In this document: positions 22,601 to 33,480 of the stretch, one piece after another
How positions within the stretch are numbered: position 1 is the stretch's first letter
Layout: each line of letters opens with the position of its first letter
Assembly (NCBI GenBank): GCA_018296165.2
Contig: JACKQL020000060.1
Location: 62,001 to 126,000 of the forward strand
Direction of reading: 5' to 3'
Source of the DNA: Termitomyces sp. T153
Lineage: Eukaryota > Basidiomycota > Agaricomycetes > Agaricales > Lyophyllaceae
DNA length: 64,000 nt
Made by a program: the position numbers and the translations under genes
Notes under the pieces: model-generated
Databases searched by the model: none
What the model was told of the DNA's origin: nothing
Seen by the model: the letters and a program-made list of their open reading frames with translations, nothing else

Positions 22601-23041
22601 TAATATATGGGACAACTCCTAGGAAAAATGCGGCAACTTTTCTGCTTAGTAAGGCTGACCAAGAACCTTCCTTTTTGGGTAACTTGGCTGTTTTTTGCAC
22701 TTGGAACAGGTTTTTTCTCAAAAAAAATTACAGTAGACAGCTTTAATACATATATACAATCTTTTGACTATGTTTGAAACATGCCAAATAGCCTGCAGGT
22801 GTCAAAAAGGCCAAATGCAATTTAGTGAACACTGTTTTTCATGCCTCGCATGTTTTTTGACACAATATGACCAAATAATGGACATTTCCGAGGTTGTGAA
22901 AAGGAGGCCACATGACAAAGTATGTTTTGTCACATCTATTGATTGATTTATGTTGACTAACAAGCTTATTAGTAACTCCTTAACCACATTGAGCTATTCA
23001 TACATCAAATATCTCATCATGCAAGTTAATTTAAATGGTTT

Positions 23042-24300
23042 TTGACTGTTAAATTGCTTAACAATGGATGTTTCAGGCAACCACCTACTACTCCTGAAAG
23101 CCAAAGGCAACAAGCTAGGATTCAAAGGAGACTTGAACAATTACAAATAACAGATCCTGAGGATTGTCGTGCAAATAGAAACAATAGATCTTTGGAACAG
23201 ATCAATACTGTGGTTGTCCCACCACTTCAATGGGGGCCTGGGGGTAACAATCAATTTATGGGATCTGAGGGTATGGGAACTGGGGGTTTGAGACTTGATC
23301 ACCAATCTATAGCCACCACTTCTGGCTCTTCAGGAAGACCTATTAGGCAGCCAGCAGCTGCTGATGATCCACTTTCTATAGTGATTCCTGAAACTGTTTT
23401 GCCTGAAGGGTGGAATGCTCCTTTACAGAATCCTATTCCTAGAATGGTGCCACCTCCACCTGCTCCTATACAGCAAAGAGGCAATAGACTCAATCAGTCT
23501 GCTGTTGCTCAAGCTGCTATGGTCATTCCAGAAACAGTTTTGCCAGAAGTTTGGGATGCTCCTTTGCAGAATCCCTTACCTAGATTGATGCCTTTTCTAC
23601 CTGCTCCTGCACTGAGGAGAGTGAGGCCAGATGCTCATAGAGAAGTAATGGCAGACCACCAAATTCAACAACAGCATGCACTAGCAGCATTGCAGGAGCA
23701 TCAAAGGCTGAGACATATTGCTATAGTTGAAGAGCAGGAGAGGCAACAACAAGCTTTGGCCATCTTGCATCAGGCAAGGCTGAGGGAGGAGGAAAGATTG
23801 AGGCAACAGGAACAAGAAGTCAGTCAAACACTTCTTTGAAATGCTACTTCAACTAACAAAGTTCAATAGCATATTGATCTGGATCCTGAACATAGGCCTT
23901 TGAATGCAGCTATGGCTCAAAGGATCTTTCAAGGCTGGCAACAGCAACATGAAGCTGATATGGAAGAGGATGTCAATGATTTAGGTCCTCAGAATGATAT
24001 ACTTTCTGAGGATGACTTGGAATATGTTGATCCTGCTGGACATCAACCAGCAGAGCAAATGGATCCTCCCCTTGATGTGCCATTGGGTCCTCAGGATGAC
24101 ATACCTTCTGATGATGACTTGGAATATGTTGATCCTGTTCAACAGAGACCTGCAGAAGACTTGGACTCTGCTCCACCCAACCATCCAGCAGGACTACAAA
24201 ATCCTGCTGAACAGCCTCTCCTTGAGCTTCCTATTCCACCACAGCTTGGTCCTATTCAGCCTGTTCCAAGAGGAAGGCAACCTTACTTGATTGAATACCC
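23042..24300 (+). pseudogene. Helitron N-terminal low-complexity region
   Basis: The region has two types of internal protein repeat. Near residues 100-190 of the first frame, Val-Ile-Pro-Glu-Thr-Val-Leu-Pro-Glu occurs twice, each time followed by Trp, Ala-Pro-Leu-Gln-Asn-Pro. At 23,970-24,140 an acidic unit Leu-Gly-Pro-Gln, Asp-Asp-Leu-Glu-Tyr-Val-Asp-Pro occurs twice. A Gln/Glu/Arg-rich helix-like stretch precedes the first stop at 23,839. These variable N-termini are common in Helitron proteins and have no assigned role. Confidence 0.65.
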
Positions 24301-24309
24301 TCCACACTA

Positions 24310-25378
24310 TCTTGGTCCTATGACTGTCATATGTCCACACTGCCAAGCTTTACATTTTGATGCTGAAAAGCTCACCAAGTCTACTAGAAACAGCCCAAAG
24401 TTTGGCATGTGCTGCTTATAAGGCCAAGTAAACTTGCCCAGGCTTCGAGATGCTCCAGCAGATTTACTGAACCTGCTCCATGGGCATCATCCTCTTTTTA
24501 ACACCTTTAAAACATCAATCCGTCAATACAATGCAGCCTTTGCATTCACATCTCTGAGAGTCAAAATTGATCATGCCATTACCAATGCTCCTGGACCATA
24601 TAGCTTTAGGATCAATGGAGAACTACATCATTTGACAGGTGCCTTGCTTCCTATTGAAGGCAATCTGCCTGTATATGCACAGCTCTACTTTTATGATCAC
24701 AATCAGCAATTGGCTTTTCATCAACAGAACAATCCCAGGCTTGATCCTCAGATAATGGCCTCTTTGCAGGATATGCTTGCTAGAGTCAACCCCTTCATTG
24801 GCTTATACAAGCAGGCTAGGCAGATCATGGGAGAAGTTCTAGAAGGCCAACCACAAAGGCTTTCTGTCAAGCTTACAGCTGATTTTGGAAATCCTTGACA
24901 CTATAATGACCCTAATGAACAGGAGGGAGTTGCAGCTATAATTTCAGGAGATGGCTCAGAAGAGCAATCAAATGATCATGATATAGTCTTGCACTTGCAT
25001 GGAGGTCAATTGAAGCAGATCAGTCACTTGTACCCATATTACACTCCATTGCATTATACCATCATCTTTCCCACTAGACAGCCTGGATTTCACACCAACA
25101 TTTGCTCTCATTTTGGACCACAGAATCAACAAAGATCAGCAAAGGTCACCCAAACAGCATATTATGCATATAGGCTGCAGCAAAGGACTTTGGAATTCAA
25201 TGCACCATTACTCTGGAGTGGGAGGTTATTTAAACAATATGTTGTGGATGCATGGGCTTCTACTGAACAAAACAAGTTGAATTGGATTCAACACAATCAG
25301 AAAAAGATCAGGGCTGAAGTCTATCAGGGAGTAGTGGATGCTGCTGCTGGAGATGAACAAGTCACCCCACAAAGCTGA
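24310..25378 (+). pseudogene. Helitron_like_N domain
   Basis: It opens with Cys-Pro-His-Cys-Gln-Ala-Leu-His and Phe-Gly-Met-Cys-Cys-Leu, a zinc-binding-like pair typical of Helitron N-termini. Next comes Arg-Gln-Tyr-Asn-Ala-Ala-Phe-Ala-Phe-Thr-Ser-Leu and Gly-Glu-Leu-His-His-Leu. A TGA at 24,896 sits where family members have Arg (CGA to TGA). Beyond it are Leu-His-Leu-His-Gly-Gly and Tyr-Tyr-Ala-Tyr-Arg-Leu-Gln, the segment just before the Rep domain. Confidence 0.8.
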
Positions 25379-25444
25379 CGTGTTATCCTCCCATCCTCCC
25401 ATACTGGAAGTGATTGACAGATGCAGCAATTATTCTAGGACTCT

Positions 25445-26340
25445 ATGGCTATCTGCAGGAATTTTGGAAAACCTGACCTCTTCTTGACTATGACTGCCAA
25501 TCCAAAGTGGTTAGAAATTGAAGAAGCTCTCTTGAAGGAACCTGCAGTCAATGGGAAGAAGCAAACAGCTGCTGATCAACCTGATATTGTTGCTAGAGTA
25601 TTTGAACTCAAAAAAAATGCTGTGGTGAAGGAGATCAAGAAAGGTCTCTTTGGCAGCTGTGTAGCTTATGTTCATACCATTGAATTCCAAAAGAGAGAAC
25701 TTCCATATATGCACATCTTGATCTTTTTCCATCACCATCACAGGATCAAGGATGCACCTGATGTGGATTCCATTGTCTCTGCCCAAATTCCAGATCCAGT
25801 CACTCAACCTCAATTGTATCAGGTTTTGGCTTTGTTTGAATCCTGAATTCAGTTACTTATCTTTGTTGTCAGGTTGTTATTGCCAACATGGTCCATGGTC
25901 CATGTGGAGCTACCAAACCCAATGCTAAGTGCATGGTAGATGGCAAATGTTCCAAGAAATACCCAAAGGAATTCCAAGAGGCTACTCAGTATGGAGATAA
26001 TGGCTATCCTCAATATGCTAGACCTGACAATGGCCACTTTTTTGAAAAGTATGGTTATTGTTATGACAATCGAGATGTTGTCCCATACAACCCTTATCTC
26101 TCAGCCAAGTACAAATGTCACATCAATGTGGAGGTCTGTGCTTCAGTGGAAGCCATTAAGTACATTCACAAGTACATCTACAAAGGCCATGATAGGACAA
26201 CTTTGGAGATTGCTGGAGAGCAGATGGACTAGAGGGATGAAATCAAGGAACACTTGGATGCCAGATACATCTCTGCACCTGAGGCTTGCTGGCACATCTT
26301 TGAATTCAACATGCATGGAGAACATCCCCCTGTATATTGA
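25445..26340 (+). pseudogene. Helitron rolling-circle Rep domain
   Basis: Motif 1 is present as Phe-Leu-Thr-Met-Thr-Ala-Asn-Pro-Lys-Trp. The HUH motif reads Leu-Pro-Tyr-Met-His-Ile-Leu-Ile-Phe, so the first metal-binding His is Tyr. The tyrosine motif reads Lys-Tyr-Ile-His-Lys-Tyr-Ile-Tyr-Lys-Gly-His-Asp, close to the family form. A likely 48-nt intron (about 25,823-25,870, GTTTTG to TTGTCAG) joins Leu-Tyr-Gln to Val-Val-Ile-Ala. Stops occur near 26,230 and 26,338. The lost His and the stops make it inactive. Confidence 0.8.
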
Positions 26341-27072
26341 TTACCTGTGCATTTGGAGGGCCAACATGAAGTCTACTTTTAGGATAATGAACCTTTGGAG
26401 ATGTTAGCTGCCAGGCCTAATGCAAACAAGACTGCACTCACTGCTTGGTTTGAAGCTAATGCCAGATTCTCTAATAACAACACCACTTATCAGAGCTTTC
26501 TAACCAAGTTTGTCTATGAAGCTACCAAAAGGACCTGGAAGGGGAGGCAGAGAGGAACAGCTATTGGGAGGATGTACTTTGCTTCACCCCAACAGGGAGA
26601 AAGGTTCTACCTTAGGATGCTCCTGACAGTTGTGACCAATGCAACATCATGGGCTGATCTCAGGACAGTCAATGGCCACACTTATCCTACTTACAAGGAG
26701 GCATGCAAGGCCCTTAGTCTTCTAGAAGATGATGCAGAATGGAGGCAGTGTCTTGCTAAAGCTGCTCCAATCCAATCAGGATCAGCTCTCAGACAGCTCT
26801 TTTGCACTATCCTATTCCACTGTGCTCCTACCACTCCAGAGGCTCTATGGGATGAATTCAAGCACTCCATTTGTGATGATCTTCAACACAGATTGGAGAA
26901 TATCCGGCAGTACAGGGACAGAGTCTTTACTGATGAAGATGTCTATGACTATAGTCTTTATCTGATCAATGACAATTTGAAGAATTTTGGCAAGACTCTT
27001 CAAGACTTTCCCAATATGCCAGAAGCCCAACAAGTTTGGAATGTGATTCCAGACAAGTTGGACATTGTATAA
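26341..27072 (+). pseudogene. Helitron Rep-helicase connecting region
   Basis: A 225-codon open stretch (26,395-27,072) carries the conserved segment Thr-Leu-Thr-type Leu-Thr-Ala-Trp-Phe-Glu, Arg-Gly-Thr-Ala-Ile-Gly-Arg-Met-Tyr, Gly-Glu-Arg-Phe-Tyr-Leu-Arg-Met-Leu-Leu, and Leu-Trp-Asp-Glu-Phe-Lys found between Rep and helicase in fungal Helitrons. The preceding 55 bp hold two stops at positions expected to be Arg. Confidence 0.8.
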
Positions 27073-27117
27073 AGAGTTGAAATTGATACTGATCAAACAA
27101 TTTCAGGAAATAGGCTT

Positions 27118-27370
27118 TTGCAAGAAGAAACAGATTATGATGTTGAGGAGTTGAAGAGAAGGGTGGATGAAAACAAGGCCAGGTTTAATGGTGAACAACT
27201 GGGGGCCTTCAATGAAGTTATGGACTCTGTGGACAACAACTTGGGCAAGATGATATTCATTCACAGTGCAGGTGGATGTGGCAAAACATTTGTCTGCAAC
27301 ACTTTAGCTTCTGCTGTTAGGTCCAATAGAGATGTGGCATTATGTGTAGCATCATCTGGGATTGCTGCCT
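27118..27370 (+). pseudogene. Helitron helicase start (Walker A)
   Basis: The frame contains Phe-Asn-Gly-Glu-Gln-Leu-Gly-Ala-Phe and His-Ser-Ala-Gly-Gly-Cys-Gly-Lys-Thr-Phe, the Walker A of PIF1-type helicases. It ends after Ala-Ser-Ser-Gly-Ile-Ala-Ala. The next codons belong to minus-strand copia DNA, so the remaining helicase motifs are missing. Confidence 0.8.
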
Positions 27371-28713
27371 TTCATTTCCATCAAACTCAAGTTCCATGTC
27401 ACTAGTAGTGTTAAGGTAGCATAGAACTCATTTCACTGTAGTCCAGTACTGATATTCAGGGTTTGTGCTGGAACAGTCAAGTACTCTGACTGCATAAGCA
27501 ATGTTGGGTCTAGTGCCTATCATGGCATATATAAGGGATCCAATGATGCTAGAGTAAGATGTTCTTTTTTCTACAATGACCATTTTAGTAATAGTGGCAT
27601 TGTTTTCAGGGTCTTCAGCTGTAAGTCTCAGACTGATTGCTATAGGAGTCCAGACATGTTTGAAATCCATCATGCTGCAGCATTTAACTACTGTTTTGGA
27701 TGTACTGTTGTTGGCTTAGGGAAATAGTATGTGCTTTTCAGTTTTGATTTATTTGTATTCCTAAAATATATGTTGTGCCTCCCAAGTCATGCATTTTGAA
27801 AAAGTTTGACAGCTTTCATTTAATGTTATCCAGGAGGAGACTCAAGTTTGCAGCCAAAATGAAATCATCAACATAGACAATCAAAAAATATATTTTGTCA
27901 TCCTTTGAATACACATACAAACAGGTTTTGGCATTCAGGTGTGAGAAGCCAAGATCTCAAAGCTTCTTGTCAACTGTAAGGTTCCATGTTTGGCCTGCTT
28001 GTTTTAGCCCATACAATAACTTTTTTAGGTTCCAGCAGTACCCTTCTGGAATTTTAACTCTGTCTGCAGAAGACATGTAAAGTTCCTCCTTTAGCTCATC
28101 ATTCAGGTAGGTTGTGTTGACATCCATTTAGTTATTTGGCTGCCAATGCAAGGATAATACAAATTGACTTGAGGTTGGCTACAGGTGCCCAGACCTTCTT
28201 GTAGCCCACACCTTTGACTTGGGTAAAGCTCCATGTGACAATTTGTATTTTGTAGTGCTTGATATTTCTGTTAGGATTGTACTTGATGCAAAAAACTAGC
28301 TTGAAAGTAATTGGTTTTGTCCTCTTAGGAGTTGGTACCACTTTAAACACATTGTTGTCAATTAGGTTTTGCATTTCCTCTTGGAATGCTGGTGTCCAAT
28401 AGTCTTTATTAGGACCCTCAAAAGCTTCCTTTGCATTTTGGAGAAGCAAGTTTTGCAAAGATCTGCTTTGAGATATTCCAGCAAAGTAGACTTCCTCATC
28501 ATTTTCTAGTTCTGATTCTGACAATTCAGTCAAATCACTCAGCTCTGAACCATTAGCCTGTGCTTGGATGTCTAGTAGTGTTTGGTGAGGTTCATTTGAT
28601 CTTGCATCACCAAGAGTTGATAATACTTTGGCTTGTTTATCAGCTCTGTTGTCTTCTTTTTGCTGTTTCTCAAGTTTTATAGCACAGCAATAGTTGACAT
28701 TGCAAACAACCAT
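27370..28713 (-). pseudogene. Copia reverse transcriptase and RNase H start
   Basis: From 28,440 down, the minus strand encodes Gly-Pro-Asn, Trp, Ala-Phe-Gln-Glu-Glu-Met, then Val-Pro-Thr-Pro, Phe-Cys-Ile-Lys-Tyr-Asn, Tyr-Lys-Ile-Gln-Ile-Val, and Trp-Ala-Pro-Val-Ala-Asn-Leu-Lys-Ser-Ile, the start of copia RT. At 27,673-27,430, Ser-Ile-Ile-Gly-Ser-Leu-Ile-Tyr-Ala and Thr-Arg-Pro-Asn-Ile-Ala-Tyr-Ala-Val mark the RT end, followed by Leu-Cys-Tyr-Leu-Asn-Thr-Thr-Ser-Asp at the RNase H start. Confidence 0.8.
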
Positions 28714-29199
28714 TTTTCAAACATATGTGGGGCACTCCCTAGGCCACTTTGAGTTTGCTCCTACTAAACTCATACCTTGTGGAGCTTGATCAGCAGTCCC
28801 TTTGCATTTTCTGTTTATGCCTTTAGATGGGGTCAGAGGAAATGTTGGCAACATTGGAGATAGAGTTTTATTTGTAGAAGGAGAGTGAGTTGGTCAAAAT
28901 GATGGATCCAAGTCTTTCTTTGGCTTGGGCAGTTGCATTTCAGGCAGCAGCAATTTGTCTGATTTGTCCTTAGTATTAGGCAGCTTTAGCAAATGCACTC
29001 CCACTGATCTTGGATCTATCTCATAGAAATCTTCTTTATCAGAATCTTTGCCCTCACTGTCATGATCTTTGAGCATTTCATTTTGAGTTGGCTTGAGGAA
29101 ATTTGATTCCCATTTTCTGTCTTCATTCTTGGAATTTATAGTTTCTGGGGGCAAGTCACTGTTTTCATTAAATCAAACATGGCAGCTACTGAACTCCTT

Positions 29200-29690
29200 T
29201 TTGGTTTTCATGTCTAGGAGTTTGTATGCCTTTTTTCCAGTAGTATATCCTATTGACACTGCCTTTCATGCATTGTTTGCAAATTTTTCTGCTTATTTTT
29301 CCTTGGGAATAAAACCATAAGCTGTTGATCCATATAGACAGAACCACAAGATATCAACCTTGTAGTTGAATATTATTGAATATGGTATTTTTCTCTTTAA
29401 ACCTGAGGCTAGGGTCCTCCTGATCACAGTGACAGCTATGAGCATTGCATCCAACTAGAACAATCTTGGGAGTTCAGACTTGATCAACATGGCAGTGGCT
29501 GTATTCACAAGTGTTTGGTTCATGCACTTGGCTAGTCCATTTTGCTTGGGTGTATCAAGTGTGGAGGTGAGATTCACAGTGCCTATTCTACTGAGCTCTT
29601 GTTGATACAATTTTCCAATATATTCTCCACCATTATTAGATTGAAAGGAGTCAATGAAGTTTTTGGAGAGATGTAGTTCTCCAATTTCAG
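29200..29690 (-). pseudogene. Copia integrase core
   Basis: The minus strand gives Phe-Gln-Ser-Asn-Asn-Gly-Gly-Glu-Tyr-Ile, where the second catalytic Asp of Ser-Asp-Asn-Gly-Gly-Glu has become Asn. Then come Thr-Pro-Lys-Gln-Asn-Gly-Leu-Ala and Met-Asn-Gln-Thr-Leu-Val, the conserved segment before the third acidic residue. Stops interrupt it. Its upstream half has been separated by the gypsy insertion. Confidence 0.75.
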
Positions 29691-30242
29691 CTCTGAGGTG
29701 TGAATGTTAGCCTATAGTTCCCAAGAGATGTTCTTGATGCCATATCCCTTCCATTTCACCTTGAACTGCAACTCTCTTTGGAATAACCTGCTATCCATAA
29801 TTTCCTCCACCTCATGCTCCTCCTCATTGTTGACCAGGACTGGTGGTGAGGGTGGCTTAAAGTGACTGCCTGGAACTGGATCCTCTGGAGCTGGAAATAA
29901 CTTGACCACATTGAGGACTGGGTGCAGTTAACATAGGCCTGCTGGGAGTTTAAGTTGGTATGCCAAAGGCCCTACCTTCTTCTCCACTGTGAAGGGGCCA
30001 AGATGATGAGGATGGCCTTATTGTCTTAATTTTTGAGCTATTCAAGTACACATAGTCCCCAGGCTTATAAACTGGAGCAGGTATCTATCTGTAATCATAG
30101 TACCATGTCATGTCCTCCTTGGCCTTCACTAAGGCAGCTTTTGCCTCCTCCTGTGCCCTCCTCATCTGATCCACAAACTCATTGACAGAATCATTCTCTG
30201 AAGAGCATGCCCAAGGTTTAAATTACATGCAAGAATGCCTGC
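29690..30242 (-). pseudogene. Gypsy chromodomain fragment B4
   Basis: The open stretch 29,712-29,909 carries Val-Asn-Asn-Glu-Glu-Glu-His-Glu-Val-Glu-Glu-Ile, then Gln-Phe-Lys-Val-Lys-Trp-Lys-Gly-Tyr and Ile-Ser-Trp-Glu-Leu, a chromodomain. Upstream on the minus strand, the integrase C-terminal linker continues to 30,242, where a plus-strand LTR is inserted. Confidence 0.75.
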
Positions 30243-30612
30243 TGTCAGAGGATTTCCATTTCTGACCTCTGCAACTTATTCCAGTGCCTCTGCAGCTTGT
30301 TTGATGTCTCCAGAGCTCATTCCAGAACTCCAGAAAACTCCAGAGAACCACAGAGTTCTCCATATTACCTCACCAATTATCTTCCTAGGGTTAGGATTAG
30401 CTCTGGCCTTCTGTACAGTAGTTCCTATGCCTCTGCCACCTGCTGATGTGCTGGACCAAGCAGTGGGGATTCTTAAACTTGTTCTCTTTGGATTCCCCTC
30501 TGCTAGATGATTAGTTACTGATTGTATTGTCATCTACTCCTGCTAGTATACTTTGAATTCTCCTCTGCTAGCTGCATGATTCCAATCTGCTGCTCTGGAG
30601 GTTGCCCTTACA
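30243..30612 (+). repeat. 5' LTR of gypsy element B3 (370 bp)
   Basis: It starts TGTCAGAGGATTTCC and ends GAGGTTGCCCTTACA. It is homologous over its length to the minus-strand LTR at 5,897-6,268. A plus-strand gag begins about 110 bp downstream. The LTR sits inside the B4 fragment, so B3 inserted later. Confidence 0.75.
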
Positions 30613-30718
30613 GCAGAACAAGTCTCCTAAAACTGGTCTGGAAGCCTCTCATAGCTACAAGAAACTTCTGAGCTGCTATCTGTCACTTCCCCACCAGAAT
30701 TAAGCACCACATAGTTCT

Positions 30719-32318
30719 ATGTCTCAGCTCATCAACCCAGACACACCCATGGAAGCCTGGACCTGCCCACTACACCTAGAAACCCAGGTGCAATTAACAC
30801 AATCATCTCTCACCCACCATACAACTACAACTGAACTCTCTACTCTCTGCCAAACCACAAATCTTATCTCCCAGTCCCTTCAGGTGTTGCTCCAATGCCT
30901 AGCTCCTACTTCCACACCTCCCCCAGCTGCAGAACTAGCCCCAACTGCATCTGCAGCTGTCCTTGCAGCTCTGGTGACCCTACAGCCACAGATTCTGCAC
31001 CCTATGCTACCAGATGCATATGATGGTGTCTGATCTAGCAGAAAACAATTCCTCCAATCCTACCTCACCTATATCCACCTTAGTATGGACACCTTTGACT
31101 CTGATGCATTGAAAATAGCCTGTGTACTATTATACATGAAGACTGGACATGCCTCCACCTATGCACTACAAGTCTTCTATTGCTCTAGAAGTGTTAGAAG
31201 TTTTTTGAACTGGGCTGCCTTTGAGAAGGACTTCTGCATGGAGTTTTTTCCACTAGATCCCACCAAGACCATGGCATTGACACTATGTAATAGAGAGCAA
31301 TATGGGTAAGGAAAGTGTATATTGAACAAGTACATCAACTTGTTCTGGGCTCTGATTGAACAAGCTGCCTACCCCAACAGCCTTCAATTATGCCTCACCT
31401 TTCAGGATGGCCTGCACTCTATGCTAGTGAAATGCATTGACAATCTTGCAGAGAGTTGCCTAGACAACAACAAGATTGCTTTATGGAATGAGGTGGCCTG
31501 GGACCAGTGGCAACTCATGGAGATTCAGAGAAAGCTCTACCACCTACATTCCACAATGTGCCCTGCTCCAATCACCAATCTTCACCACTTCATATCTGCT
31601 TGCCCAATGCCAGCCCTTACTCTGGCCATTCCCACAACATGTCTCCTGCCACCAGGTATCCCCATAGCAATAGACACCACCAAACAGCTCTGTGCCATGC
31701 TGCTGCTGTGCCAGAGATGCCAGAAGCCTGGGCACTTTGTGTAGCACTGCCTTCTGGGCCTGGAGGTGCATTACCTTTCCACAGCAGAGTAGGAGGAGCT
31801 CCTTCTGCAGCTGCTAGCTGTAAGAGATACTGCTGGAGCTCTATTGCCAGATGAGCCTACACTGGAGTTAACTCTGGAGGAGATCAGCACATGTGCATCA
31901 CCCCTAGAGCTGGAGGAGGATTTTTAGTTGAGCAATAGATGAGGTGTATGCCTCCATTGCTAGGTGCTAACAGGTTCTTATGTCTGTTGATAGAAAATGA
32001 AATCCCCTTTTCCAATGTCCTTCATTCTGAGACAGAAGAACCTCAACATTCCCCTCCAGACATACAAATACCAACTCTAGAGCTTCTGCTTAGCCCCAAC
32101 ACCTTTTAGGGACTGCTAGTGCAGCCCCACCTGAGTGCATCAAATGCCCCAACATTATGTGATGGCCTCCAGCTCATCCACCAACTCCCTGCACCTTGAT
32201 GTGGAGATAAAGACTATGGACACCCAGCAAGCCCACAGAGTCACAGCTCTTCTGGATAGCAAAGCAACAGGACTGTTTTTGGATTTAGAGTTTGTCAAAT
32301 GCCATGGTCCAACTGCTC
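30719..32318 (+). pseudogene. Gypsy gag and protease of element B3
   Basis: Plus-strand frames encode a gag with Leu-Pro-Asp-Ala-Tyr-Asp-Gly, a capsid-like helical part (31,085-31,640), and a zinc knuckle read as Cys-Gln-Arg-Cys, Gly-His-Phe-Val, stop, His-Cys near 31,715-31,750. A stop lies inside the knuckle. The protease at 32,135-32,318 reads Leu-Leu-Asp-Ser-Lys-Ala, with Gly of the active site replaced by Lys. The frame then breaks off into minus-oriented gypsy leader sequence. Confidence 0.8.
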
Positions 32319-32319
32319 A

Positions 32320-32834
32320 GCAGGGGGAGGTGCTGGAGGGGTTGGCTGGGTCATAGGAGGAGCACAGGGAGCATTAAGACACTAGGGGAGAAGAGACCTT
32401 TTGAGAAACCAAGTAGAAGCTGAAGTAATCAAAAAGGGGGCTTCTAGACCAAATCTAGAGACTTGTTCTGCTGTAAGGGCAACTTCTGGAGGCTGTGGCT
32501 CAATCACACAACTGGCAGAGGGAGATCCAAAGTCTATTCAGTATCTACAAGAAGTTCTAGAGTTCTAGCTACTCACCTGGTAGAGGGAGATCCAAAGAGA
32601 ACAAGTCTAAGGATCCCCAATGCCAGTGTTTAGAAAATTTACTGGAAGTCACATGACCAAGTCACATGCATCAACTGGTAAGCCAGTCACATGACCCAAG
32701 CATGTACATTACAAGGGCAACACTTGTCTGAATTATTGACAGAGGATTAGTGCAACTTGAGGGCTAAAACTAGGACCAATAAATAGAGAAAAGGAAGGAG
32801 AATGAAGGAAAACTATAGTGGGGGAAATCTGACA
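32320..32834 (-). repeat. Gypsy leader and 5' LTR of another element (B5)
   Basis: From 32,320 to 32,471 the sequence resembles the stretch between gag and LTR of B2 (14,430-14,510). From 32,472 (TGTAAGGGCAACTTCTGG) to 32,834 (CTGACA) lies an LTR of 363 bp in minus orientation. To its right, minus-strand copia resumes by about 32,870. Confidence 0.6.
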
Positions 32835-32869
32835 AGAACTGGAGAAGGAGAAGAGCAAACAAGTGGGAC

Positions 32870-33480
32870 ATCCCCTAATAGGAAGGGGTGAGTTGCTCTC
32901 TGTCCTTTGTATTTGAAAGAGAGCTTTTTTGATTTTTCCATAATGCAAGGTTTGCAGAATTTTGGTTTTCCTGTTGTTTTATCAACCTCCTCTACATATC
33001 CTTCATATACCATTTGGATTAGTCTGTTTAGTAACATGTGGGCAAGTTGTCAGTAGAGGGTATTAATGTTAATGGAGGTAAGTACATGGAGTGTCAGCAA
33101 GCCATTTAAATGATATAGATCCCCTTTGTGTGATCCAATCAGGACTACCTTTTGACCCTTTGAAGTTTTGATTTTACAGATCCCATTTTTGAATATGGTG
33201 TAGTAGCCTGCTTTGTCAAGATGGTGTATGAATACTAATGTGAGTTGGAATGATAGCATGTAGAACATGTTTTTGAGGTTTGTCACCCTTGTTGAGCCAT
33301 CAATTTGGCATTCAAGTGAGATGCTGCTGATGCTTGTAGCATCAATGTAGGAGTCATTGCCCAAGTGAATTTTTCTCAGTGGGTTCAACTTCTTGAAGAT
33401 TCTGCATTTAAACCATTTTTAGTGTGGTGTCATATGCACTGAGGTGCCTGAGTCTGCTATTGTGCTTGAGCATGCAGGAT
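32870..33480 (-). pseudogene. Copia protease and gag-pre-integrase region
   Basis: At 33,480-33,419 the minus strand encodes Ile-Ala-Asp-Ser-Gly-Thr-Ser-Val-His-Met-Thr, the copia aspartic protease active site. After a stop come further protease residues (33,388-33,050) and the gag-pre-integrase sequence Lys-Phe-Cys-Lys-Pro-Cys-Ile-Met-Glu-Lys-Ser-Lys (33,037-32,870), the usual CxxC before integrase. Confidence 0.75.

Larger units (their letters stand above)
23042..27370 (+). mobile_element. Helitron (RepHel) remnant, truncated in the helicase
   Basis: In order on the plus strand are an N-terminal low-complexity region (23,042-24,300), a Cys-His-containing segment and Helitron_like_N domain (24,310-25,378), a rolling-circle Rep domain (25,445-26,340), a connecting domain (26,341-27,072), and the start of a PIF1-like helicase with Walker A (27,118-27,370). 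The frame is interrupted by only a handful of stops, several at former CGA or CAG/CAA codons. It stops dead inside the helicase after Ser-Gly-Ile-Ala-Ala, where minus-strand copia sequence begins. Terminal TC and CTRR-hairpin ends were not found. Helitrons move by rolling-circle replication in the nucleus. Confidence 0.85.
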
